From Acidobacteriaceae bacterium (GTDB lineage: Bacteria > Acidobacteriota > Terriglobia > Terriglobales > Acidobacteriaceae), in contig JAOAPN010000008.1 of assembly GCA_025462885.1 (NCBI GenBank), forward strand, positions 146,953-210,952: DNA of 64,000 nt. The letters are read 5' to 3'. A program made the position numbers and the translations under genes. Shown piece by piece: positions 8,648-17,366 of this stretch; position 1 is the first letter of the stretch, and each line of letters starts with the position of its first letter. The notes under the pieces are model-generated. The model did not search any database. It worked only from the letters and a program-made list of their open reading frames with translations, and was not told the origin of the DNA.

Positions 8648-10015
8648 ATGAAAAATGAACAAATCGAAATTGCAGCCGGGCCGGCAGATTCATCCCCAAT
8701 TACCGAAACGATGGACCCGCACTCTCTCCTCACCCGGCGTGAAATGCTGGGAATGGCCAGTTTGGCCGGTTTGGCGGCTTTGACCGGGATCGTACCTGAT
8801 GCTGTTGCGCAGACTGCGCCAAAACGGCCTCGTATTGCCTGTCTCGTCAGCTTTTGGGGTCTCCCAACTTCCCATGCGGATTGGATTGTAAACAAGTTGT
8901 TGGACGGTTATTGGTGGCAGGGCGCCCACACTCCTTCGAGAGTGGAGGTGGTGTCCGTTTACATCCATCAGTTCGACACGAGCTTACTGGGTCAGAAGGT
9001 ATGTAAGGCGAAAAACATTCCCATCTATAAGTCCGTCGGCGAGGCTGTGACACTTGGGGGGAAGGAACTCGCTGTGGATGGTGTTGTCATCGTCGCAGAA
9101 CATGGGAATTATCCAACCGATCTCAAGGGGCACTGGCTCTTGCCGCGCTGGTGGATTTACCAACAGGTTATCCAGGTTTTCGAGCAGAGCAAACGCTCGG
9201 TGCCCGTGTTTAACGATAAGCACCTCTCCTACAATTGGGACGACGCCAAGTGGATGTTTGATAAATCCCGTGAACTGAACTTTCCTCTGACGGGAGGGTC
9301 CTCCATACCGACCTACTTCCGCAAGCCCGAGATAGAACTCGCTGCCGATACGCCGATTATGAACTCGATCGTGGTTGGAAGCGCCCCAGATGAGGGAGCA
9401 ATCTCCCATTGTGTCGACGTGCTTCAGGCATTTGTCGATCGCCGCAAGGGCGGTGAGACAGGCGTCAAGGCGGTGCAGTCCATCCGAGGGCCTGAGACAT
9501 TGAAGTGGGTCGAAGGCAATCCCTGGGCCGTCAACCTGCTTGAAGCAGTGCGGAAAAACTTTGACCTGAAGCCGGGATACTTTCAGCAGGGCAGGCGTCC
9601 AGGCGTTTGTATCGTGGAATACAACGATGGGACCAAAGCGGCGGTCATTTCGGGCGAGGGTGTGGGGTGGACCTATGCCGGCGAAATCGCCGGGCAGAAA
9701 AACCCGACGATCGTCTCGATGCTTGGCTGGCCCGGCCCGGTCTCGCAGTACCACGCTGCGAACGCCCACGAGCACTGGATCACCGAGATGATGCTAACCA
9801 GAAAGGAACCGTTTAATGCGGAGCGGCTGCTTCTGTCAACCGGGATTGTGAACCACTACATGGAATCAAACTGGGAGAACGGTCGTTACTCTGCCGTCGG
9901 ACGCCGCATCGAGACGCCGTTCATGAATATGAAATATCACTCGATACATGGACCGCTCTTTGAAACGGGACCGCGCCCGCCGAATACTCCCTACATCCGG
10001 GGTTTTGAATCATAG
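8648..10015 (+). CDS. Tat-exported protein of unknown function
   Basis: 455 residues. A 35-residue hydrophilic lead precedes a Tat motif (TRREMLGMASLAGLAALTG) ending at VAQTA. The mature part starts with RIACLVSFWGLP and has several Trp-rich stretches (YWWQGAH, GHWLLPRWW), then NDKHLSYNWDDAKWM and a C-terminal half with NDGTKAAVISGEG and HYMESNWENGRY. No catalytic motif is recognised with confidence. The N-terminal alternation of strands and GGKELAVDGVVIVAEHG resembles a Rossmann-like or oxidoreductase fold, but that is only an impression. It sits between the M19 peptidase and a convergent MFS remnant. Confidence 0.7.
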   Translation: MKNEQIEIAAGPADSSPITETMDPHSLLTRREMLGMASLAGLAALTGIVPDAVAQTAPKRPRIACLVSFWGLPTSHADWIVNKLLDGYWWQGAHTPSRVEVVSVYIHQFDTSLLGQKVCKAKNIPIYKSVGEAVTLGGKELAVDGVVIVAEHGNYPTDLKGHWLLPRWWIYQQVIQVFEQSKRSVPVFNDKHLSYNWDDAKWMFDKSRELNFPLTGGSSIPTYFRKPEIELAADTPIMNSIVVGSAPDEGAISHCVDVLQAFVDRRKGGETGVKAVQSIRGPETLKWVEGNPWAVNLLEAVRKNFDLKPGYFQQGRRPGVCIVEYNDGTKAAVISGEGVGWTYAGEIAGQKNPTIVSMLGWPGPVSQYHAANAHEHWITEMMLTRKEPFNAERLLLSTGIVNHYMESNWENGRYSAVGRRIETPFMNMKYHSIHGPLFETGPRPPNTPYIRGFES

Positions 10016-10190
10016 GCTCTGCGTGAGCTGTGGCGGACGAAGCATTCGGGGCATCAGCCAACGGATCAATATGGCAACCAGCAAGCCCAAGCCGGCTGCC
10101 ACCCATAGTGCCGAGCGCCAATGCATTACGGCCAGCAACAGAGAAATGAGCGGCGGAAGCGTCGATTAGCCTACGAAGCAAACCGGAATA
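10010..10190 (-). pseudogene. remnant of an MFS-type transporter
   Basis: On the minus strand the frame ending with TGA at 10012-10010 reads PPLISLLLAVMHWRSALW then VAAGLGLLVAILIRWLMPR, a typical MFS helix pair joined by HWR. Upstream in the same frame is a stop (CFVG, stop, STLPP), and no start is present, so only a fragment of ~45 residues remains. It overlaps the end of the preceding plus-strand gene by a few bases. The assignment rests on one short segment. Confidence 0.5.
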
Positions 10191-10194
10191 ATAC

Positions 10195-12219
10195 TTACGG
10201 TACGACGGGCAGGCTAATAAAGCTGGCCGACCCAGGCGCACGCCAGATACGCTGCGTTGCTTTCTGATAGTCCGCTGGCTTTGCATCGAAGATATTTGGC
10301 ACAAAGGTCTGCGGGTTGCGATCATACAGCGGGAACAGCGTCGACTGGACCTGGATCATGATTCGGTGGCTGGGCTGGAAGACGTGATTGACCTGCGGAA
10401 GGTCAAACTTGAACAGTTCGGGCTGGTTGGATTTAAGCGCAACAGGATGCTCGAAGCTGGTGCGGTATCGGCCACGAAAGATATCCAGGGAGATCGGCAG
10501 CTCATACCCACTCATTGTGGCCGGAGTCGCTCCCTCTGAATAGACGTCGATCACCTTCACTACCCAGTCGCTGTCCGTGCCGCTGGTTGAGGCGTAGAGA
10601 TTGACCTCCGGCGTTCCGCTCACGCGCATCGGCTCGGTCAGGGGTTCCGTCACATAGGTCAGAACGTCGGGGCGGCCATCGACGAAGCGCTGATCTTCCA
10701 CAAGCCATGTACGCCACTTGTCGCCGGTCGCAGGGCGAGGAATGTAGGGAACTGGTTTGGCTGGATCTGAGGTATAGGCATCATACTTCTCGCCAGCCGC
10801 TGTCGGAGCCGTAAACGATAGCCCACCATTTGCGACGAGATAGAGCGGCTTGGATTTATTTGCGCAGGCGCCGTCGCAGCTCAGTGGCCAGGACTTCAAG
10901 CGGTCCCAGCGGTTCTCGCCCGTGTTGTAGATCAGCACCGGAGGCGTATCTGCTTTCGGCGCACCATCCTTTAGATATTGATTCAGGAAGGGGATCTGAA
11001 CCTCGTTGCGGAAGTCAGCCGTCGTATCGCCGTCCCACTCCAATGGCCCGAGTGAGCGTCCTTCACGATTGACCTGGCCATGAAACCACGGCCCCATCAC
11101 GAGGTAGTTGAGGTTGTTGTCTTTATCTTTCGGCTCCACGGCGCGATAGCTGTGGATAGCTCCCCACATGTCTTCCTGATCCCACAGTCCCTGCAGCCAC
11201 ATCGTCGGGACCTTCAGCGGTACGGCGGCTACTAGCTTATCGAGTGCCTGACTCTGCCAGAAAGCGTCGTAGGCCGGATGTGCTTCGACCGTGCGCCAGT
11301 AAGGCAATTGATCTTCTCCCAAGGCACGGGCGAAGTCACCGGCCGAACCCATCTCAAGGAAGTTGGTGTAGTCATCGCGATGTACGCGGGGGATCCGCGG
11401 ACCTGTACCACGCGCTCCGGTCTGCGAGAGGAAGTAGTCGATATTCCGCTGCCGGAAGGCTCCGTAGTGGAACCAGTCATCGCCCATCCAGCCATCGACC
11501 ATGGGGCTCTCGGGCACGGCCGCCTTCAGCGCAGGGTGAGGGCTCAGCAGCGCCATCACTACGGTGAAACCTTCATAGGAAGAGCCGATCATCCCGACCT
11601 TGCCGTTGGTCTCCGTGAGGTTCTTCGTCAGCCACTCGATCGTGTCGTAAGCATCGGTCGTATCGTCCGCGCCGGTAGGATTGAAGCCGCTGTTGATTGG
11701 CGGCGGAGTCATAAGATACGCGCCCTCTGAGCCGTACTTGCCGCGAACATCCTGATACACGCGGATGTAGCCGGACTTAACGAAGATCTCGTCGCTTAGG
11801 CCAAGTTCGTCCAGCATGTGTGGAGAGTCCACATGGGCCGCCGGGCGGCCAGCACCAGGCCTGCCGCCCTGCGCCGGTGTCGCGACTACAGGAGCAGCAG
11901 CGCCGGTTCCAGCAGTAGGACGCGAAGCCGCAGCCCGCGCCGCAGCATTGTAAGGAGTACGTGTCAGCATGATCGGTGCATGGTCAGCGCCCTTTGGAAT
12001 GACGATGACGGTGTACAGCTTCACACCGTCACGCATTGGAACCATTTCGACACGTTTGATGTAATCGAAGACCGGCTTGGAAGCTTCAGCCACCGTCTGT
12101 TTCGGGATCGTAAACGTGGCTGGAATGTCATTTGCGGGGGGTTTTTGCTGCGCAAAGGAGGGAAGTGCGCAGAGGACGAGACTCAGACCAGCAACTGCAA
12201 CGCGGCAGAACGATGTCAT
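10195..12219 (-). CDS. CocE/NonD-type alpha/beta hydrolase (S15-like), secreted
   Basis: 674 residues with a Sec signal peptide (residues 1-24, ending SFAQQ). The S15/CocE fold is shown by MRDGVKLYTVIVIPKGA, LTRTPYNA, YIRVYQDVRGKYGSEG, the nucleophile elbow GSSYEGF, PESPMVDGW and VMGPWFHGQ, which probably carries the catalytic His. A C-terminal jelly-roll follows (VTEPLTEPMRVSGTPEVNLY). An Ala/Gly/Pro-rich insert lies at residues ~95-120. Family members cleave X-Pro peptides, cocaine esters or glutaryl-7-ACA-like amides, and the substrate here is unknown. The gene is convergent with the unknown Tat protein upstream. Confidence 0.85.
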   Translation of the reverse strand: MTSFCRVAVAGLSLVLCALPSFAQQKPPANDIPATFTIPKQTVAEASKPVFDYIKRVEMVPMRDGVKLYTVIVIPKGADHAPIMLTRTPYNAAARAAASRPTAGTGAAAPVVATPAQGGRPGAGRPAAHVDSPHMLDELGLSDEIFVKSGYIRVYQDVRGKYGSEGAYLMTPPPINSGFNPTGADDTTDAYDTIEWLTKNLTETNGKVGMIGSSYEGFTVVMALLSPHPALKAAVPESPMVDGWMGDDWFHYGAFRQRNIDYFLSQTGARGTGPRIPRVHRDDYTNFLEMGSAGDFARALGEDQLPYWRTVEAHPAYDAFWQSQALDKLVAAVPLKVPTMWLQGLWDQEDMWGAIHSYRAVEPKDKDNNLNYLVMGPWFHGQVNREGRSLGPLEWDGDTTADFRNEVQIPFLNQYLKDGAPKADTPPVLIYNTGENRWDRLKSWPLSCDGACANKSKPLYLVANGGLSFTAPTAAGEKYDAYTSDPAKPVPYIPRPATGDKWRTWLVEDQRFVDGRPDVLTYVTEPLTEPMRVSGTPEVNLYASTSGTDSDWVVKVIDVYSEGATPATMSGYELPISLDIFRGRYRTSFEHPVALKSNQPELFKFDLPQVNHVFQPSHRIMIQVQSTLFPLYDRNPQTFVPNIFDAKPADYQKATQRIWRAPGSASFISLPVVP

Positions 12220-13079
12220 AAAATTCCTGATGCCTTCTTGAATAAGAGAGCGAATGAGAGTGTGGGGAAACTATACCATCCAGTTGATTCGAGGTGACTA
12301 CCTTTCGACAGCTTCGAGATGCCGATCTGGATCAGGAATAGATCAAGACTGCCGCCGGTGAGAGACCATCGCTAAGTAAATTTAGCATCGACGGTTGCCC
12401 GGATATCAAGCAATAGGTTGAGTGCGAGCCGGCCCGCAAGAAAGACTTCGTTCCAGGATTTTTTATTGCATTGATAAATAATTCAAGGCAGTCTTGTAGT
12501 ACAAAACCTATCAATTTATTCCTTTGCGTCCTCCCCACTTTAGGAGGCGTGTGTCGGAATGTCGTGTTTTCCCATTCAGAGCTTGATTCATCCTCAACAT
12601 CCTTCGTGTCCTGAAAGACACGGGTGGGGTATGGGCGCTAAAGAGCGCACATTTGATTACTGCGACGCAGGGCTACACGTCACGCATAACTTTGTTGGAG
12701 GTAAAGGTGCCGTCTCAAGTCGCTCTAGCAACGATCCAGCGTTCTGGAAACTTGCTATAGGCTCAGGCCCACAGTGTGAGTGCAACAAAGCGTACGACGC
12801 AAGGTCGCAAAGCTTAGGCACGGACAACACGCAGTGATTGGCATAGTCTCTCGACTATGTGGCAGTACTTACTATTAGTCAAGTTTTGTAGGTTGCTTTT
12901 TCGATATCGCCGAAGTTGGAGACTTTACTCAGACTCCGCCATGCGACATGGCAAGTCAAAGTAAAGGTCAGGACTGAGGACTCGTGCATGCTCTCAGTGC
13001 GGCAACCTTGCTGAGCTTGCAGCCTTGACAATCGATCGGCTATCCGCGATAGTCAAAAACATCATGATCCTCAACCCGA
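12220..13079. other. 860-nt gene-poor region with several small hairpins
   Basis: No convincing gene on either strand. The region contains small perfect hairpins: CGTGTC/GACACG at 12606-12623, GCGCT-AAAG-AGCGC near 12636-12649, and CATAGTC-TCTC-GACTATG at 12842-12859. No known riboswitch or tRNA is recognised. It separates the CocE gene from a decayed GH2 gene and probably includes the lost 5' part of that gene. Confidence 0.4.
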
Positions 13080-13994
13080 GCGGTGGCAAAGAGGCTTGAT
13101 CCGACGCGTCAGACTTCGGGCAGCATGACTCCGTCCTCACGCAAGGACTGGGAACAGCATTGGCATGAGGATGTCTTCGTGTTCGATGACTATCACGCGG
13201 AGCCGGATGGCAGCGTGGGCATCGATCCCGCGCTTGCCGGTGTGCCTACATGATTGCCGAAGCAGTCGGCCAGTATGCGTATGGCACAGCAAAAAACTTC
13301 CTTCGTAGATATCGCCGCGTGGGCAAGCCGGAAGACCAGCGCGCGCAGGCCGTGCTGCACGCACAGGCGCACAATCGCGCCGCGAACGATCCGCGCAACG
13401 CAGGTGTTATTGCATGGTGCGCCTTCGACTATGTGCCCGATCAATGCGTACAAAGGCCTCAAGTGTCCTGGCGTCGTCGATACCTTCCGGATTCCCAAGC
13501 TTGGCGCGACGTTTTATCTGTCGCAGGTGAGTCCGTCGATCAGACTCGTGATCGAGCCGAGCTTCTTCTGGGACACCACATCCCGGAGTGGCGAAGACGA
13601 GCCGGTAGTCTTTTCGAACTGCGATCAGTTGGACGTATTTGTTGACGAACATCCCATCGGATCATTCCATCCCGACCGGGCAAACTATCCTTACCTTGCG
13701 TATCCGCCTTTCTTCCTCGATCTATCCTGGGCGGAGGCCGCATCGTCCACACTTCGCATCGAGGGCCGCGTCGGTGGCGAAGTCATGACGACGCGGACCA
13801 TGGCGGCGAGTCGCGAATAAGATCGGCTCTGGATCAAGATCGACGACGACGTGATTGTGGCGGATGGATCTGACTCGACCCGTGTCTCCTTCGGCGTTGC
13901 CGACAAGTTTGGCAATACGCGCCTCGACCTTCGGCCGCATCACCTCTGCAGGATCGCCGCGTGTCCTGCAGTTTGCACTTCGTGCAACATTCTA
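13080..13994 (+). pseudogene. decayed GH2 (beta-galactosidase-like) gene, truncated and frameshifted
   Basis: Successive frames carry the GH2 C-terminal part: KRLDPTRQTSGSM, HWHEDVFVFDDYHAEPDG and PALAGVPT in one frame (to ~13249), MIAEAVGQYAYGTAKNF, HAQAHNRAA and GVIAWCAFDY in the next (13250-13438), then back to the first frame with NAYKGLKCPGVVDTFRIPK, VIEPSFFWD, VFSNCDQLDVFVD and HPDRANYPYLAYPPFFLDL. An in-frame TAA at 13818-13820 interrupts before WIKIDDDVIVADGSDSTRVS. The end may lie at 13994. At least two frameshifts, one nonsense codon and loss of the N-terminal half make it non-functional. Confidence 0.85.
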
Positions 13995-14040
13995 AAAACG
14001 AACCGGAGGCGAGACTTCTGCGAGACGATCGAAAGCCTGG

Positions 14041-14068
14041 CGCTGATGCGGTTCGCACCGCATTAGCG
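14041..14068. terminator. 12-bp stem hairpin downstream of the GH2 remnant
   Basis: CGCTGATGCGGT pairs with ACCGCATTAGCG across a TCGC loop, with one G-T pair. No T tract follows, so its role as a terminator is uncertain. It lies 24 nt before the miniature element. Confidence 0.4.
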
Positions 14069-14091
14069 TGTAAGGTGTAGCTTTGATCGCT

Positions 14092-14207
14092 TAGAGCATT
14101 TCTCCTGTGGGTGTAAAGCGAAACCGCAGATCTGAACGCTGTTTTTTCCCAAGAAAAACGGCACTCACAAAGCTTGTCCAGTGCACAATAACAGGAGAAA
14201 TGCTCTA
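14092..14207. mobile_element. 116-bp MITE-like palindromic element, copy 1
   Basis: The ends are perfect 17-bp inverted repeats, TAGAGCATTTCTCCTGT and its complement. A second copy of identical length lies at 22454-22569, with about eight differences. An internal stem (CTGTTTTT with AAAAACGG) adds structure. Because both ends carry TA, the element may be GAGC...GCTC flanked by a TA target duplication, as for IS630/Tc1-like transposons. No protein is encoded. Confidence 0.8.
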
Positions 14208-14275
14208 GTTGCGCTATGTTTCAGCTGTATTTGGTTCTTCCGTCAGCTCAGATGCTAGGTAAGGCAGCATCAGCG

Positions 14276-17023
14276 TCACTGCGCGCGATTGCGTATTTCG
14301 CGACGAGTGTAGAGAGCCTGGATGAGTGTGGCTGCGAGCGCGGTCCAACCCGTCTGATGTGAGGCTCCCAAACCGCGACCGGTGTCGCCATCAAAGTACT
14401 CGCTGAAGATAATCAGGTCTTTCCAATAAGGATCAGTAGCGTAACGTTCTTCTCGGCCATGGCCGGGCCGGTGACCATCCTTGTCGGGGAGGAAGAGATT
14501 CACCATACGGCGCGCAATGTCCTCAGCAATCTCGACCAGTGTGTGCTGCTGGCCGCTCCCGGTAGGGTACTCCAACTTAAAGTCATCTCCATATACCAGC
14601 GAATAACGTTCTAATGCATTGATCAATAGCATGTTCATCGGAAACCACACGGGACCTCGCCAGTTACTGTTGCCGCCGAACATCCCGCTGTCGCCCTCCG
14701 CCGGGGTGTAATGAACGGTAAGGTGCTGTCCTGCAAGCTCCACCTCGAAAGGATTCTCATGATGATGCCGTGACAAGCCGCGTATCCCGTGCGGAGATAA
14801 AAACTCCGACTCATCGAGGACTCGCTGCAGAATACGTTTGAATCGATCGCGCGGCGCAATGGCAATCCACTGCGAGCCGTTGATCTCTTCGTTGGGACAA
14901 TCGGCCGTACTCACGTACTCCGAGAGTTGCTCTTTGTACCTTAAGAACCAATTCGTGCGCTTCTCAAAATCCTTCAAACCCTCTACCGCGCCGCGCTTCA
15001 TAATGCACACAGCGAAGAGCGGGGCGATCCCCACAAGAGAGCGCACCTTCAGCGACATAGTGCTCCCATCGTCGTGATCCAACTGATCGAAATAGAATCC
15101 CTCTTCTTCGTCCCATAGGCCGGTTCCTCCAACGGAGTTGATGGCATCGATGACAGCGATGTAATGCTCGAAGAACTTGCTGGCGATGTCTTCGTAGGCC
15201 TTTGAACGCTGATGTGCGAGCTCGAGTGCGATTTGCAGCATCACGGAGCAGTACAGTCCCATCCACGCAGTGCCGTCGGCCTGGTGCAGGCGCACCCCAT
15301 CCGGTAGAGTGACGGAACGATCGAAGACTCCGATGTTGTCGAGCCCTAAGAAGCCGCCGCCAAAGAGATTCCGTCCCTTGTCATCGTTACGGTTCACCCA
15401 CCAGGTGAAGTTCAGCATGAGCTTCTGGAAGGCGCGCTCCAGAAAGTCGAGATCGCCGACGCCGTTCTCATCGACGCCGAGACGATAGACATGCCATACA
15501 GCCCATCCGTGTACGGGCGGGTTGACGTCGCCGAAGGCAAATTCATACGCGGGCATCTGCCCGTTCGGGTGCATGTACCACTCCCGCAGCAGGAGAAGGA
15601 GTTGATTTTTCGCAAACTCCGGATCGATCTCTGCCATGGGGATCATGTGGAACGCCGTGTCCCAGGCAGCAAACCAGGGGTATTCCCACTTGTCGGGCAT
15701 GGAAAGAATATCGCGGCAGAAGAGGTGTCTCCAGTCTTCTGACTTTTTCATGCGTTCCGGTGGAGGTGTGATCTGAGTGGGATCACCGGTCATCCATTGC
15801 TCTGCTATGAAGTAATAAAACTGCTTGCACCACAGCAGGCCGGCATAGGCTTGACGTGAGACGTTGCACTCCTCTGTCGTAGCCTCTTGCGGAATGTGTC
15901 GAGAGTAAAAGTCGTCTGCCTCCGTCTTGCGGGTTGCGAATAGCTGCTCCGCCTGGGCGATGTCGATAACTGTTGGTTTGATGTTCGGAGAACTGTCGGA
16001 TTTGTCGTGCGATGGCGACTCACTATTGATGCGTACGAGACGTAAGTAAATTGTCTGACTGGTGCCAGGCTGGAGCGTGAACTTATACAAGAGCGCGCAC
16101 TTCGTGCCGCTGCCCTCCTTCACCGCATTCTGTTCACCGTGAACGACGAAGCGATCAAAGCCGTCTTTACTGAAGTGGTCCGCACCGTCGTAGCCTGGGT
16201 CCAGGCGGCGCATATTGCTGTCGTTTTCGGTGAAGAGAAGACGCTCCGGCAACATTGCATTTCCATCCACTGGTTCGAAACGGTAAGCGCCCAGAATCTT
16301 GTGTTCGGCTTGCACACGGAACAGCCCGGTCTGCGTGATGATTGGCTTTGTCTTCCCGGTTGCCTCCAAATTTTTCCACGACCAGTTATTGCGAAGCGTA
16401 AGCTGTGGCATGATTGTGAGCGGAGCCGCATCCGGCCCACGATTATGCGCCGTGATGCGGATCAGGGTGTCTTCCTCGTCAGATTTCGCGTACTCAATAA
16501 AGATGTCGAAGTAGCGGTTGTCGTCGAAGATGCCGGTATCCAGTAGTTCGTACTCCGGTTCGTCATAGCTGCGCCGCTTATTTTCCTCGCGAAGTTGATC
16601 GTAGGGAAAAGCGCTCTGCGGATATTTGTACAGCGCCTTGCAGTAGCTATGAGTAGGAAGTGAGTCCAGATAGTAGAACTGTTCCTTTACGTCTTCGCCG
16701 TGATTGCCTTCGGAGTTACCGAGGCCAAACAGCCGCTCCTTGAGGGTGCTGTCCTTCCCATTCCAAAGCACCGTACTGAAGCACAGGCGGCACTGGCGGT
16801 CCGTCCATCCGAGCAGACCGTCTTCGCCCCAGCGGAAGGCGCGGAACTGCGCCATCTCATACGGGAACGAATTCCACACGTCACCGTTATAGGAGTAGTC
16901 CTCCCGGACAGTGCCCCACTGACGTTCCGGCAAATACGTACCCCATCGCTGCCAGTTTTTCGTGCGGTCCTTGTTTTCGATAAGGCGTTGGTCTTCTGCG
17001 GTCTTCGGGGCTGTATCGCGCAT
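14276..17023 (-). CDS. GH63-like (MGH1-type) glucosidase, large cytoplasmic
   Basis: 915 residues without a signal peptide. The protein opens with RTKNWQRWGTYLPERQWGTVREDYS, typical of bacterial glucosidases related to eukaryotic processing alpha-glucosidase I. It continues with FRWGEDGLLGWTDRQ, then the (alpha/alpha)6 barrel: WEYPWFAAWDTAFHMIPMA, MPAYEFAFGDVNPPVHGWA and GGGFLGLDNIGVFDR, and finally GMFGGNSNWRGPVWFP. Conserved acidic residues in the EFAFGD and WRGPVWF regions fit an inverting glycosidase. Likely substrates are alpha-glucosides or glycosylglycerate-type compounds, and the sequence does not say which. It starts at ATG 17023, divergent from the VWA gene. Confidence 0.85.
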   Translation of the reverse strand: MRDTAPKTAEDQRLIENKDRTKNWQRWGTYLPERQWGTVREDYSYNGDVWNSFPYEMAQFRAFRWGEDGLLGWTDRQCRLCFSTVLWNGKDSTLKERLFGLGNSEGNHGEDVKEQFYYLDSLPTHSYCKALYKYPQSAFPYDQLREENKRRSYDEPEYELLDTGIFDDNRYFDIFIEYAKSDEEDTLIRITAHNRGPDAAPLTIMPQLTLRNNWSWKNLEATGKTKPIITQTGLFRVQAEHKILGAYRFEPVDGNAMLPERLLFTENDSNMRRLDPGYDGADHFSKDGFDRFVVHGEQNAVKEGSGTKCALLYKFTLQPGTSQTIYLRLVRINSESPSHDKSDSSPNIKPTVIDIAQAEQLFATRKTEADDFYSRHIPQEATTEECNVSRQAYAGLLWCKQFYYFIAEQWMTGDPTQITPPPERMKKSEDWRHLFCRDILSMPDKWEYPWFAAWDTAFHMIPMAEIDPEFAKNQLLLLLREWYMHPNGQMPAYEFAFGDVNPPVHGWAVWHVYRLGVDENGVGDLDFLERAFQKLMLNFTWWVNRNDDKGRNLFGGGFLGLDNIGVFDRSVTLPDGVRLHQADGTAWMGLYCSVMLQIALELAHQRSKAYEDIASKFFEHYIAVIDAINSVGGTGLWDEEEGFYFDQLDHDDGSTMSLKVRSLVGIAPLFAVCIMKRGAVEGLKDFEKRTNWFLRYKEQLSEYVSTADCPNEEINGSQWIAIAPRDRFKRILQRVLDESEFLSPHGIRGLSRHHHENPFEVELAGQHLTVHYTPAEGDSGMFGGNSNWRGPVWFPMNMLLINALERYSLVYGDDFKLEYPTGSGQQHTLVEIAEDIARRMVNLFLPDKDGHRPGHGREERYATDPYWKDLIIFSEYFDGDTGRGLGASHQTGWTALAATLIQALYTRREIRNRAQ

Positions 17024-17302
17024 GATCCATTCTCACTTAAGTATCGGCTCCATACAGTTAAAGCAGGCGAACAAGGTAAGGGGCGTCCAGATAGCTTGCG
17101 TGTCGTCCAGATCCGCCAGTTGCAGTGAACTTGGGCCGATTGTCGAGCCCGGACGCGGATTAGTAATGTAAAAGTTGGCTTCTCGTAAGTTACCGCATGT
17201 CGGGATATTCGCTTTCGGACCTCCTATTTACATGGATCATTGCGATCAATGCCCGGTTCGTGCACTGCAGCTTGTACGTCGGGTGGGGATCTGCCACAGA
17301 AG

Positions 17303-17324
17303 GTCCTTACGCTGATGTAAGGAC
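17303..17324. promoter_or_regulatory. 22-bp palindromic operator candidate upstream of the VWA gene
   Basis: GTCCTTAC GCTGAT GTAAGGAC is a perfect 8-bp inverted repeat with a 6-nt spacer, 42 nt before the VWA start, where a repressor dimer could bind. The divergent region 17024-17366 shows nothing else recognisable. Confidence 0.5.
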
Positions 17325-17366
17325 ATTTAATCGCCGCCTTTTCGCACTCCCTTCCGCCAAAACCGT

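Noticed and set aside
12600..12860. Possible tRNA or riboswitch suggested by successive hairpins
   Set aside because: No T-loop consensus, acceptor pairing or known aptamer core could be found.
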